A stretch of 64,000 nucleotides of DNA from Pseudomonas fluorescens (GTDB taxonomy: Bacteria; Pseudomonadota; Gammaproteobacteria; Pseudomonadales; Pseudomonadaceae): contig NZ_CABVHU010000015.1 in NCBI RefSeq assembly GCF_902497855.1, positions 1 to 64,000 on the forward strand, read 5' to 3'. Below the pieces are notes generated by a model. That model was given only the letters and a program-made list of their open reading frames with translations, had not been told where the DNA came from and did not search any database. Below are positions 41,511-50,670 of the stretch, piece after piece (position 1 is the stretch's first letter; every line of letters starts with the position of its first letter). The translations under genes were made by a program, and so were the position numbers.

Positions 41511-42312
41511 CTGCCATCGGCAGCCCATAGAACGCCCGCGCACACGCCGTGCTATGAGCCGCCAGGTCTTCCTCGCTTTCCCCGCGATGCAGCGCCACTT
41601 CGCGCAACACCTCGGTGAGATACGCCGGCTCGTTGCGCCCGTTTTTCGGCTTGGGCCGCAAACTGCGCGGTAACAGGTACGGCGCATCGCTTTCCAGCAT
41701 CAACCGCCCGCGCTTGATTTCCTTCACCAGTGGATGCAGGTGCGTCCCCCGGCGCTCGTCGCAAATCCAGCCGGTGATGCCGATATGCAAATCCAGATCC
41801 AGGTAGCTGAACAGGGCCTTTTTTTCGCCGGTGAAGCAATGCACCACCGCCGCGGGCAATTGATCACGGTAGTCACGCAGGATCTCCAGCAAACGCTGGC
41901 TGGCATCGCGCTCGTGGAGGAACACGGGCATTTGTAGCTCGACCGCCATCGCCAGGTGCTCTTCGAGGACTTTTTCCTGCTGCGGACGCGGCGAGAAATC
42001 GCGATTGAAATCCAGTCCGCATTCACCCACGGCCACCACATTCGGTTCCTTGAGCAAACTGCGCAGTTGCCGCTCGCTGTCGGCGTTCCAGTCACTGGCC
42101 GAATGAGGATGAATACCGGCGGTGGCAAACAGGCGTTGCGCCGTTTCATCCAGCTGGCGACACAGCTCCAGCGCCTGTTCGCTGCCCTCGACACTGGTAC
42201 CGGTGAGCACCAACTGGCAGACCCCGGCCGCGTAGGCGCGGTCCAGTACAGCCTGGTGTTTGTCGGCAAAACTGGGGTTGGTCAGGTTGACGCCGATATC
42301 GATGAGTTGCAT
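41506..42312 (-). CDS. tatD: TatD-family metal-dependent hydrolase
   Basis: The 268-residue TIM-barrel hydrolase has the metal site start DIGVNLTNPSF, then AGIHPHSA, GECGLDFNRD, FLHERDA, VVHCFTG and SDAPYLLP. TatD enzymes are DNA exonucleases/phosphodiesterases. GAGGT lies seven bases before ATG 42312. The stop codon lies in a REP head. Confidence 0.92.
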   Translation of the reverse strand: MQLIDIGVNLTNPSFADKHQAVLDRAYAAGVCQLVLTGTSVEGSEQALELCRQLDETAQRLFATAGIHPHSASDWNADSERQLRSLLKEPNVVAVGECGLDFNRDFSPRPQQEKVLEEHLAMAVELQMPVFLHERDASQRLLEILRDYRDQLPAAVVHCFTGEKKALFSYLDLDLHIGITGWICDERRGTHLHPLVKEIKRGRLMLESDAPYLLPRSLRPKPKNGRNEPAYLTEVLREVALHRGESEEDLAAHSTACARAFYGLPMAV

Positions 42313-42541
42313 GGTGCTACCTCGGACCAAAGGCCGGAAAGCATATCAGAGCTGCAGATTTATAAGAAAAACCAAGAACTACAACGGTTTATTGCTGTCT
42401 CTTGAGTCCGAGAGACAGGTCCGGCTGGTGAATGTGCCATCACTGTGCCAGTTTTCGGCACCTTGTCAGCGCTCAATGCGCTCTGTTTCTGTCGTTCGAT
42501 CCCATGACAACGATCGACCCGGTATTCTTTGCGGAGAGCGG

Positions 42542-43963
42542 ATGATTCGTCCCTCGGTTTTGCTACTGCTGTGTTGTTCGTTGCTGCTGCCGATGCCCGC
42601 GGTTGCGCGCCTGGCCGGGCCGCTGCAAGCCGTGCCGGCAGTCAAGGTCCGCGATCTGGCGGACATCCGCAGCAGTCAGGTGTTGAGGGTGTTGGTCAAT
42701 CAGAGCCGCAATAGCTCCGGCGAAGTCCAGGGTCAGTCCATTGGCGTCGAATACCATCGCCTGCGCGCCTTCGAACAATACCTCAACGGTCACGCCCGAG
42801 ACGGTCAGGAAATCACCCTCAAGATCATTCCCAAGGCCAAGGATCAATTGCTCGGGGCGCTGCAGCGCGGTGAGGGGGATCTGGTGGCGCCCGGGGAACT
42901 GCTCGATCTGCGACCCGGCTACGCCGTGAGCACCAGTGCGCCGGTTTCGAGCAACGTGCCTTTGCTGCTGGTCGGTATCAAGGGCGAGCGACGCTACACC
43001 CGTCTTGAACAACTCTCGGGCAAAACCCTGGCGCTACCCACCGGCAGTGCCGCTGGCGATGCCGTCAGTCAGATCAATCAGAAGCTGGCGCTGCACAAGC
43101 TGGCGCCGGTGAAGATCGAGTGGGTCGATCCCAGCCTGGCGGTGGAGGATGTGCTGGAGATGGTCCAGGGCGGGATTTTTCACCTGACTATCGTCGAACA
43201 ACCGATCGCCGAGCGCTGGGGCAAGATCCTGCCCAAGCTGCGTTTTGATCGGCAGGTGCTCATCAGTGAGCCGGGCGAAGAGTTCTGGTTCGTGCGCCGC
43301 GATGCTTCGATGCTGCGCGCGAGCATCGATCGCTTCCTGACCGGCTACAAGAAGCCATCGGATCAGGACGTCGCATTCCTGCGGACCTATCGACGCTTGT
43401 ATCGAGTGCACTATCCCCTGGCCAAGGCGGATCGACAGCGCCTGGAAAAACTTCGACCGGTGCTGCAGAAACACGCTGACGCTCAAGGCATGGACTGGCT
43501 GAACCTGGCGGCGCTGGCGTTCAAGGAGTCGTCGCTGCAACCCAATGCCCGCAGCGGCAGCGGCCCCACCGGCCTGATGCAGATCACCCCCTCCGCGGCC
43601 CAGCGGGTGGGGGTCAACAATATCCAGAACCTCGACGCCAATGTGCAGGCCGGGGCCAAATACCTGGCCTTGATCCGTCGCAAATTCTTTTCCAGCCCCA
43701 AGCTCAACGAGCGCGAGCGCATGGCGTTCGTCCTGGCGGCCTACAACATGGGGCCGGAGCGCGTGCAAGGTATGCGTGCCGAGGCGCGTCGCCGGGGCTT
43801 GAATCCCAACCAGTGGTTCTTCCAGGTGGAACGCATCGCCATGGAGCAGGTGGGAATGGGTGCCGTCAGCTATGTTAATAGCGTGAACAAGTATTACCTG
43901 GCGTTCGATCGGGAGCGGGAGTCGTTGGAGCCCGGGAGGCAGAAGGTTGTCTCGCGTAAATGA
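42542..43963 (+). CDS. MltF-like lytic transglycosylase
   Basis: The 473-residue protein has a signal peptide (RPSVLLLLCCSLLLPMPAVA), an N-terminal periplasmic solute-binding-type domain and a C-terminal SLT domain. The catalytic glutamate is E329 (AFKESSLQPNARS), followed by GLMQITPSAAQ and AAYNMGPERV. It cleaves peptidoglycan in the periplasm. GGAG lies just before ATG 42542. The solute-binding module may regulate activity by sensing muropeptides, as proposed for MltF. Confidence 0.88.
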   Translation: MIRPSVLLLLCCSLLLPMPAVARLAGPLQAVPAVKVRDLADIRSSQVLRVLVNQSRNSSGEVQGQSIGVEYHRLRAFEQYLNGHARDGQEITLKIIPKAKDQLLGALQRGEGDLVAPGELLDLRPGYAVSTSAPVSSNVPLLLVGIKGERRYTRLEQLSGKTLALPTGSAAGDAVSQINQKLALHKLAPVKIEWVDPSLAVEDVLEMVQGGIFHLTIVEQPIAERWGKILPKLRFDRQVLISEPGEEFWFVRRDASMLRASIDRFLTGYKKPSDQDVAFLRTYRRLYRVHYPLAKADRQRLEKLRPVLQKHADAQGMDWLNLAALAFKESSLQPNARSGSGPTGLMQITPSAAQRVGVNNIQNLDANVQAGAKYLALIRRKFFSSPKLNERERMAFVLAAYNMGPERVQGMRAEARRRGLNPNQWFFQVERIAMEQVGMGAVSYVNSVNKYYLAFDRERESLEPGRQKVVSRK

Positions 43964-44069
43964 TCGAATAAACTGATTGTTATGGCGGATTTATTGCGCT
44001 TTTAACATGATATTTACTGATTAATATAGCGGCCAATCCCACACTCAACTCCAGAATGGATGACACAGC

Positions 44070-44504
44070 ATGAACACACTGATCAACAAGGTACTGTTTA
44101 CCCGCGCCGGCTATGGCCTGACTGTCCTGCGGATTTTCGTCGGCATCATCTTCGCGGCCCATGGTTCGCAGAAACTGTTCGGCGCGTTTGGTGGTTATGG
44201 TCTGGCGGGCACGGCGCAGTACATGGAGAGCATCGGTCTGACGCCAGGCTACGTGATGGCGACGCTGGCGGGTGGGACCGAGTTCTTTGGCGGCCTGGCA
44301 TTGATCATTGGCTTGCTGGCACGCCCGGCGGCACTGGGTCTGACTTTCCTTTCGCTGGTGGCGATTTTCACTGTGCATATTGGCAATGGGCTGTTCATGG
44401 CCAACAACGGGTATGAATTCGCCTTGGCGCTGTTGGGTGGCAGTATTGCGGTGTTGATCGAAGGTGCGGGCAGGCTGTCGGTTGATCGGGCCATCGCGGG
44501 TTGA
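44070..44504 (+). CDS. DoxX-family membrane protein
   Basis: The 144-residue protein has four membrane helices and the DoxX features LRIFVGIIFAAHGSQKLFGAFGG and GGTEFFGGLALIIGLL. DoxX proteins are integral membrane proteins of varied function, often linked to redox or oxidative stress. GGATG lies before the ATG. It is followed 12 bases later by the long-inverted-repeat element. Confidence 0.9.
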   Translation: MNTLINKVLFTRAGYGLTVLRIFVGIIFAAHGSQKLFGAFGGYGLAGTAQYMESIGLTPGYVMATLAGGTEFFGGLALIIGLLARPAALGLTFLSLVAIFTVHIGNGLFMANNGYEFALALLGGSIAVLIEGAGRLSVDRAIAG

Positions 44505-44804
44505 TCGTTTTCTGTGTACATATCCGTTTCTGCGGTAACGGCCGCTGACGGTTTCGCTCTTACAGCGAGTCACTTTCGAAAAGCGCGAAAGTAACCAAAG
44601 CGCTTTGCCCCGCCATTCGGTGCCTCGCCTAGGCTCGGCATGCCGTAACGAAGGCATTGCTCCGGGGGCCCGCCGCCATCGGCCATCCATGGCCGGGGGC
44701 GGCTACCGCGGCATCCCTGCCGCGGTGCCCCCTGCGCAACGCCTGCGTTCGGCCTCTGGGAAAGGGGCGGCAGATCTGAAGCCAAAGCAACGGCAACAGC
44801 AACA

Positions 44805-44838
44805 GCAAAGGCAAAGGCAAAGGCAAAGGCAAAGGCAA
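44805..44838. repeat. GCAAAG hexanucleotide tandem repeat
   Basis: Five perfect GCAAAG units plus a partial one are preceded by related GGCAAC/AGCAAC units. They lie inside the 781-bp element. Confidence 0.85.
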
Positions 44839-44876
44839 CTTCAGCGAACTCGGTGCTGGGCATCACACAGTTCAAC

Positions 44877-44966
44877 TGTAGGAGCTGGCTTGCCAGCGAA
44901 AGCGGTGGGTCAGCTAGAAAATTTTTTGACTGAACGGACGCCTTCGCCGGCAAGCCGGCTCCTACA
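44877..44966. repeat. REP doublet nested in the 781-bp element
   Basis: TGTAGGAGCTGGCTTGCCAG faces GCCGGCAAGCCGGCTCCTACA. It sits near the centre of the larger inverted-repeat element, which suggests insertion of one repeat into another. Confidence 0.88.
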
Positions 44967-45534
44967 GAGGATTGGCGTACGGCTTTTGCTTTTCACCACT
45001 CAACAGGCCGAGCGTTAGCTCGCCTGCAGCTTTTGATCTTGATGCACCGCCGCCTCGAGAGGCCGAGTGGAGGTTCTGCGCAGTGGGCAACCCGGCATGG
45101 ATGCCGGGTTAGCCGCCCCCGGCCATGGATGGCCGATGGCGGCGGGCCCACGGAGCAGGACCGGAGCGAGGGCATGCCGAGCACTAGCGAGGCACCGAAC
45201 GAAAGGGGCAAGAGCGTTTGGTTACTTTGCGCTTTTCAAAGTGACCCGCCGTAAGGGCGGAACCGTCAGCGGCCGTTACCGCAGAAACGGATATGTACTC
45301 CCACATTCCCATCGCGCAGCCCGTTGTTTTGTTGCGCGTCATTCTTGACACCCTCCGGTCAGCTTCTCTAGGATGCTGCTCATGCGCCGATTTAAACAGC
45401 TACTTGCGGGGCGCCAGGTGACTTATCCAGTTGCCGACAGAAGCTTGCAGCAAGCTTCGAAATACCGCTAAAGCGCTGGTTCGGTGTTGCCTCTCACCTG
45501 CCATGCAGACTTTTTGAGGCAGAGACACGACACG

Positions 45535-45843
45535 ATGAATGCACTAAGCCCTGTTATACGCCCCGCGCCGATCACGGCCCACCTGACCCAGCGCAATCCA
45601 AAAATCCTGCTTGGCGGCAAACATCAGCCGACGCTCCTGCGTTATCTCGATGGCTGGCCACGTCGCACCGGCGGCCCTGCAGCCTTCCTGATCCAGTTTG
45701 TCGAAGACGGCGAGTCCCTGGCCCGATTTGCCAGCGACAGCTTTGATCTGGCGGTGATTCAATCGCCCAGCATTGAAGACGCCCCCGAAGTGATCAGGCA
45801 ACTGACCCGTGTTGCCCGACAAGGCCTGATCACCCGCCGCTGA
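45535..45843 (+). CDS. Short protein resembling the C-terminal part of a SAM methyltransferase
   Basis: The 102-residue frame ends SFDLAVIQSPSIEDAPEVIR and QLTRVARQGLI, a spacing and pattern like motifs post-I and III of class I SAM methyltransferases. The glycine-rich SAM loop is missing. It could be a conserved small protein or a truncated enzyme. No clear ribosome site is seen, but codon usage matches the neighbours. It converges with greB. Confidence 0.55.
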   Translation: MNALSPVIRPAPITAHLTQRNPKILLGGKHQPTLLRYLDGWPRRTGGPAAFLIQFVEDGESLARFASDSFDLAVIQSPSIEDAPEVIRQLTRVARQGLITRR

Positions 45844-45861
45844 AGTTCAGCGCACTGCGAC

Positions 45862-46359
45862 TCAGGGATAGTCGATCGCCACGATATACACACACTGCTC
45901 GCCGGTCGGCGTCTGGACCCTGACCTCGGCGTCCAGTGCCTTGCCGATCAAGGCGCGGGCCAGCGGTGAGTCGATGCTGATCAGCCCCAACTTCAAATCC
46001 AGCTCATCCGGACCGACGATGCGATAGCGCGACTCTTTGCCAGCCTCGTCTTCAATGGTGACCCAGGCGCCAAAATAAACCTTGTTCGGATCGCTCGGCT
46101 TCTCGCTGACCACCTTGAGCGCTTCCAGCCGCTTGGTCAGAAAGCGCACGCGACTGTCGATCTCGCGCAGCATTTTCTTGCCGTAGGTGTACTCGGCGTT
46201 CTCCGAGCGATCGCCCTGGGCCGCGGCCTCGCTGACCGACTGCGTGACCTGTGGGCGGCGCACATGCCAGAGTTCATGGAACTCGGCCCGCATCCGCGCT
46301 TCACCCTCGGGGGTGATCAGCGCAGTGCCTGCGGTGCGGGGAGGGCGATAACGGCTCAT
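45862..46359 (-). CDS. greB: Transcription elongation factor GreB
   Basis: The 165-residue protein has an N-terminal coiled-coil (about 15-85) with the tip DRSENAEYTYGKK, carrying the acidic residues that stimulate RNA polymerase cleavage. A C-terminal FKBP-like domain (GAWVTIEDEAGKESRYRIVG) follows. GreB rescues arrested RNA polymerase. It lies immediately before ybbP on the same strand. Confidence 0.93.
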   Translation of the reverse strand: MSRYRPPRTAGTALITPEGEARMRAEFHELWHVRRPQVTQSVSEAAAQGDRSENAEYTYGKKMLREIDSRVRFLTKRLEALKVVSEKPSDPNKVYFGAWVTIEDEAGKESRYRIVGPDELDLKLGLISIDSPLARALIGKALDAEVRVQTPTGEQCVYIVAIDYP

Positions 46360-46393
46360 GGCAACTTCTTGTGGTGGAGAAGGCTTGAGTCTA

Positions 46394-48898
46394 TCAACCC
46401 TCGCGCAAGACTGTCAGGGGGCTGGCGTTCAAGGCGCGACGAGTCCCGAACACACCGGCACCACCGATCAGCACGGCGCCGATCAGCGGCAGCACCAGCA
46501 GCCACGGATGCGGCTGCCAGGGCAGGTCGAAGGCGTAGCGGTAAAGCACCAGGCTCACCAGTTCCGAGCCCAGCGCCGCCAACAAGCCGCTGACTGCGCC
46601 AAGCAACCCGAACTCGATGCGTCGGGCCTTGACCAGCAACTGCCGCTCGGCCCCCAGCGCCCGCAACAAGGCACCTTGGCGAATGCGCTCGTCCAGCGTC
46701 GCTTGCAGGCCGGAGAACAACACCGCCATGCCTGCCGCCAACACGAACAACAACACGTACTCCACCGCCAGGGTGACCTGGGCGAGGATGCTGCGCAACT
46801 GCGCGAGCAAGGCTTCGACTTGCAGAATCGTCACCGCCGGGAAGGACCGGGACAGGTCGACGATCTGCTGATCATGACCGGCCGCCAGGTAGAAACTGGT
46901 CAGGTAGGTGGCCGGCAAATCCTTCAACGTGCCAGGCTGGAAGATCATGAAGAAGTTCGGCTGAAAGTTGTCCCAGTTGATGTCTCGCAGGCTGGTGACT
47001 TTCGCTTCGCGATTCATCCCGCCGACGGTAAACACCATGTGATCGCCGAGCTTGAGCTTCAAGCTCTCGGCGACCTTGCCTTCCACCGATACGCCGGGAA
47101 TCTCGTCCGGCGCCTGTTCGGGCCACCAGTTGCCGGCGGTGAGCGTGTTGCCCGCCGGCAGGTCCGCCGCCCAGGTCAGGCTCAAGTCGCGCTGGATCGC
47201 CCGATCACCGGCCGAATCCTTGCTGACGATTTCCTGCACCGGTTCGCCATTGATGCTGATCAGTCGCCCCGGCACCACCGGGTACAACGGCGCCGACTGT
47301 GCCGACAGTTCGATCAACCGGTCGGTGAAGGCCTGCTTGTCCGCCGGCAGAATGTTCAGCGCGAAATAGTTTGGCGCATTTTTTGGCAACTGGTTCTGCC
47401 AGGTGTCCAGCAGTTCGCCGCGCAACAGGGCGATCAATGCCATGGACAGCAGAATCAGGCCGAAGGCCAGGGCCTGCCCCGCGGCGGCCAGCGGATGGCG
47501 CAGCAACTGGCCCAACCCGAGCCGCCATGGCAGGGGCGCGCGCGCGAGCATTCGACGCAGGCTGTTGAGCAGCAGCAACAGCAAACCGCCCAGCACCAGC
47601 GCGGCGATCACACCACCGCCGAGCAGGGCAAAGGTCAGCAGCAGGTCCAGGCTCAGGCGCCACATGATCAGGCCGAGGGCGCCCAGCGCCGCGCCGTAGA
47701 CCATCCAGGTGCTGGTGGGAATCGGCAGCATGTCCCGACGCAATACCCGCAAGGGTGGCACCCGACCCAGCGCAGCCAGCGGCGGCAAGGCGAAACCGGC
47801 CAATGCCACCAGCCCGGTGCCGATCCCGGCGATGCCCGGCAACAGGCCGCCCGGCGGCACATCGGTCGGCACCAGGTCATGCAGCAAGGCGAACAGGCCG
47901 AGCTGCGCCAGCCAGCCGATAAAGGCGCCGCCGATACTGGCGAGCAGTCCGAGCACCGTCAGCTGCAAACTGAACAGCACCATGGTTTCCCGACGGGACA
48001 AGCCCAGGCAGCGCAACAAGGCGCTGGCATCGAATCGGCGCGTAGCGAAACGCGTCGCCGACAATGCCACCGCCACACCGGCCAGCAGCACCGCCACCAG
48101 GCTGGCCATGTTCAGGTACCGTTCGGCCTTGCCCAGGGCGCCGCCGATCTGCCGGTTGCCGTCCCGGGCATCCTGTATGCGCTGGTTGGCGGCCAGCCCG
48201 GGCTTGATCAGTTGCCGATAGGTTTCCAGGGCCTCGGCATTGCCGCGCCAGAGTTCGCGGTAGCTGACCCGGCTGCCGGGTTGCACCACGCCGGTCGCCG
48301 CGAGGTCGTCGAGGTTGATCAGCACCCGTGGCGTGAGGCTGTAGAAATTGCCGGCACGGTCGGGTTCGTAGGTCAGCACGCGCGCCAGTTTCAGGGTTTT
48401 CATGCCGACGTCGATGCTGTCGCCGATCTTCAGGTCCAGCGCGGTCAGCAGGCGTCCTTCGACCCAGGCTTCACCGGGTTTCGGCCCGCCACCGGCTTCT
48501 TCCGCGGCAAAGGGCGCGGGGGTGCTTTTCAGTTCGCCGCGCAGCGGGTAGACGTCGTCGGCGGCCTTGATGCTGGAGAGCTGGATGCCGTTGTCGGTGG
48601 CAATGACGCTGGAAAACTCCACCACCTGCGCGTGTTCCAGGCCCAGCTCCACGCCACTGCTGATCTGTTCGGGGCGCGCCGGCGAGCTGCCTTCGAGCAG
48701 CAGGTCGGCGCCGAGGAATTCGGTGGCGCGCAGCATCATGGCACCGTTCAGGCGGGCACCGAAGTAGCCGATGGCGGTACTCGACGCCACGGCCACCAGC
48801 AGGGCGAAGAACAACACCCGCAGTTCACCGGCGCGGGCGTCGCGCAGCAGTTGGCGGATAGCGAGGCTGAACAGGCGCAGCAGCGGCAGGCGTGCCAT
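46394..48898 (-). CDS. ybbP: ABC transporter permease YbbP (FtsX-type)
   Basis: The 834-residue membrane protein has a double FtsX-like arrangement with about ten helices and large periplasmic domains (N-terminal helix, first FtsX core about 255-400, second about 720-830). It begins MARLPLLRLFSLAIRQLLRD. The ATG overlaps the ybbA stop by one base. With YbbA it forms a type VII-like ABC system, likely moving or releasing periplasmic or lipid substrates. Confidence 0.92.
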   Translation of the reverse strand: MARLPLLRLFSLAIRQLLRDARAGELRVLFFALLVAVASSTAIGYFGARLNGAMMLRATEFLGADLLLEGSSPARPEQISSGVELGLEHAQVVEFSSVIATDNGIQLSSIKAADDVYPLRGELKSTPAPFAAEEAGGGPKPGEAWVEGRLLTALDLKIGDSIDVGMKTLKLARVLTYEPDRAGNFYSLTPRVLINLDDLAATGVVQPGSRVSYRELWRGNAEALETYRQLIKPGLAANQRIQDARDGNRQIGGALGKAERYLNMASLVAVLLAGVAVALSATRFATRRFDASALLRCLGLSRRETMVLFSLQLTVLGLLASIGGAFIGWLAQLGLFALLHDLVPTDVPPGGLLPGIAGIGTGLVALAGFALPPLAALGRVPPLRVLRRDMLPIPTSTWMVYGAALGALGLIMWRLSLDLLLTFALLGGGVIAALVLGGLLLLLLNSLRRMLARAPLPWRLGLGQLLRHPLAAAGQALAFGLILLSMALIALLRGELLDTWQNQLPKNAPNYFALNILPADKQAFTDRLIELSAQSAPLYPVVPGRLISINGEPVQEIVSKDSAGDRAIQRDLSLTWAADLPAGNTLTAGNWWPEQAPDEIPGVSVEGKVAESLKLKLGDHMVFTVGGMNREAKVTSLRDINWDNFQPNFFMIFQPGTLKDLPATYLTSFYLAAGHDQQIVDLSRSFPAVTILQVEALLAQLRSILAQVTLAVEYVLLFVLAAGMAVLFSGLQATLDERIRQGALLRALGAERQLLVKARRIEFGLLGAVSGLLAALGSELVSLVLYRYAFDLPWQPHPWLLVLPLIGAVLIGGAGVFGTRRALNASPLTVLREG

Positions 48899-49581
48899 CA
48901 AGGCTCCAGAGGGGCGACCAGCAGGCCGGCTTCAAGGCGGATCAGGCGCCGGCAGCGATGTGCCAGGCGTTCGTCGTGGGTCACCAGCACCAGGGTCGTG
49001 CCCCTTTCCTGGTTGAGTTCGAACAGCAGGTCGCTGATGCGTTCGCCGGTGTGGCTGTCGAGATTGCCGGTGGGTTCGTCGGCGAATAACACATCCGGTT
49101 CGGCGGCAAAGGCGCGGGCGATGGCCACGCGCTGCTGTTCACCGCCGGAGAGCTGGCGGGGCGAGTGGCTCAGGCGTTGGCCGAGGCCGACCCGTTGCAG
49201 CAATTGGGTGGCACGCTCACGGGCGTCTTTGCGACCGTCGAGTTCCAGCGGCAGCATGACGTTTTCCAGGGCGTTGAGACTGTCGAGCAGCTGGAAGGAT
49301 TGAAAGACAAAACCGACATGTTCGGCGCGGATGCGGGCGCGCTGGTCTTCATCGAGTTGGCTCAGGCCTTGCCCGGCCAGGGTGACTTCGCCGCTGCTCG
49401 GCAGGTCGAGGCCGGCCAGCAGGCCGAGGAGGGTGGATTTGCCGGAACCGGAGGCGCCGACGATGGCCAGGCTGTCACCCTTGTTCAGTTCCAGGCTGAG
49501 TTCGTGCAGGATAGTCAGTTCACCTTCCGCGCTGGTTACCACTTTGCTGAGGTTCTTCGCGGTGAGAATGCTTGCGCCCAT
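48898..49581 (-). CDS. ybbA: ABC transporter ATP-binding protein YbbA
   Basis: The 227-residue LolD-like ATPase has Walker A GASGSGKST, signature LSGGEQQR, Walker B VLFADEPTGNLD and the switch VTHDERLA. It powers YbbP. ATG 49581 lies 10 bases from the divergent tesA start, so its promoter must sit inside tesA or overlap it. Confidence 0.94.
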   Translation of the reverse strand: MGASILTAKNLSKVVTSAEGELTILHELSLELNKGDSLAIVGASGSGKSTLLGLLAGLDLPSSGEVTLAGQGLSQLDEDQRARIRAEHVGFVFQSFQLLDSLNALENVMLPLELDGRKDARERATQLLQRVGLGQRLSHSPRQLSGGEQQRVAIARAFAAEPDVLFADEPTGNLDSHTGERISDLLFELNQERGTTLVLVTHDERLAHRCRRLIRLEAGLLVAPLEP

Positions 49582-49591
49582 GGAGAATCCG

Positions 49592-50197
49592 ATGCGAGTG
49601 TGGTTTTTGAGTGCTGGCCTGGCCTTGATGTGCATGGCCCAGAACGCAGCGGCGGGTACAGTCCTGATCGTTGGCGATAGTATCAGCGCCGGTTTCGGCC
49701 TGGATACCCGCTTGGGGTGGGTGTCGCTGCTCGAGCAACGGCTCAAGCGCGAAGGTTTCGACGATAAAGTGATCAATGCGTCCATCAGCGGCGACACCAG
49801 TGCCGGAGGCCAGGCGCGCCTGCCGGCGCTGCTTGCGGAGCATAAACCGGAACTGGTGATCCTCGAGTTGGGCGGCAATGACGGGCTGCGTGGAATGCTG
49901 CCAACGCAATTGCAACAAAATCTTGCGTCGATGATCGACAGCTCCCGCGCCAGTGGCGCCAAGGTGCTGTTGCTCGGCATGCAATTGCCACCCAACTACG
50001 GTGAGCGCTACACCAAGGCTTTCGCCGAGGTTTACACCAAGGTGGCCGATGAGAAAAACATCTCGTTGGTACCGTTTTTTCTCGACGGCGTGGGCGGTCA
50101 TCCGGACTTGATGCAGGCCGACGGCTTGCACCCGGCCGCAGGGGCGCAGGACAAGTTGCTGGAAAATGTCTGGCCGGCACTGAAACCGCTGCTTTGA
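49592..50197 (+). CDS. tesA: Multifunctional acyl-CoA thioesterase/lysophospholipase TesA
   Basis: The 201-residue SGNH hydrolase has a signal peptide (to about residue 21), block I GDSISAGFG, block III GGNDGLRG and block V D-x-x-H (ADGLHPAAGAQ). It hydrolyses acyl thioesters and lysophospholipids in the periplasm. GGAG lies before the ATG. It is divergent from ybbA, as in other gamma-proteobacteria. Confidence 0.94.
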   Translation: MRVWFLSAGLALMCMAQNAAAGTVLIVGDSISAGFGLDTRLGWVSLLEQRLKREGFDDKVINASISGDTSAGGQARLPALLAEHKPELVILELGGNDGLRGMLPTQLQQNLASMIDSSRASGAKVLLLGMQLPPNYGERYTKAFAEVYTKVADEKNISLVPFFLDGVGGHPDLMQADGLHPAAGAQDKLLENVWPALKPLL

Positions 50198-50253
50198 CGC
50201 TTTTCTAGCGGTCGCGTTTCGGCTAAGGTGGCGCCCCCGATTTGGAGCCCCCG

Positions 50254-50547
50254 ATGCCGCGTCCCGCCTGGTCACTTTTTGCCTACCAACTGATCGAGCC
50301 TGACGAACAGCTGGATCTGTTTGCCTGCCAGGAAGTGCGGGTGCATCTGGTGACCCGTCAACTGGAGCTGGGCGGCTCGGCGGACCGCACCTTGTGCGGC
50401 AGCCTGCTGCCGGCGCAGCCACGGTGGTCGAGCGTCGACCGTCGGGTGTTCCAGGACCAGCGCCTGTGCTCGCTGTGCCGGGCCATCCTCGAATCGCAAA
50501 AGCGTGGCACCTCGCCGATCTGGCCGGAATTGCGGTTCGAACTCTAG
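50254..50547 (+). CDS. Conserved small protein with C-terminal CxxC
   Basis: The 97-residue hypothetical protein has CRLCSLC-like spacing (RLCSLCRAI) near the end plus RTLCGSLL and FACQEV, so it might bind zinc or iron. GGAG lies seven bases before the ATG. It stands between tesA and the L,D-transpeptidase gene, and I do not know its function. Confidence 0.65.
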   Translation: MPRPAWSLFAYQLIEPDEQLDLFACQEVRVHLVTRQLELGGSADRTLCGSLLPAQPRWSSVDRRVFQDQRLCSLCRAILESQKRGTSPIWPELRFEL

Positions 50548-50670
50548 GGCCCTGTGGCAAGCCCACCGCTGCCTTGCATCGCTTGTAACTACTCGACCTC
50601 CCCGAAATAACGGGCGCCAGTGTACAATCCCGTTTTTATACCCTTGTCGATCATGCGAAGGATTTTCCGG

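Larger units (their letters stand above)
44517..45297. repeat. 781-bp element with long inverted ends
   Basis: The left end TACATATCCGTTTCTGCGGT and following bases are inverted at the right end (ending CCGCAGAAACGGATATGTA), with strong similarity for about 200 bases per arm. Each arm ends in its own hairpin (CCGCGGCATCCCTGCCGCGG left, CCCGGCATGGATGCCGGG right). The middle holds a GCAAAG repeat (44805-44838), a REP doublet (44877-44966) and no credible gene. The unit resembles a non-autonomous mobile repeat. Confidence 0.8.

Noticed and set aside
44517..45297. Short frames within the 781-bp element
   Set aside because: They run through hairpins, the hexanucleotide tract and REPs, and translate to low-complexity sequence with no domain.
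46358..49303. 981-codon frame on the plus strand opposite ybbA and ybbP
   Set aside because: It is fully antisense to a well-supported ABC system, is rich in Q, R, A and G as expected of GC-rich antisense frames, and shows no domain.
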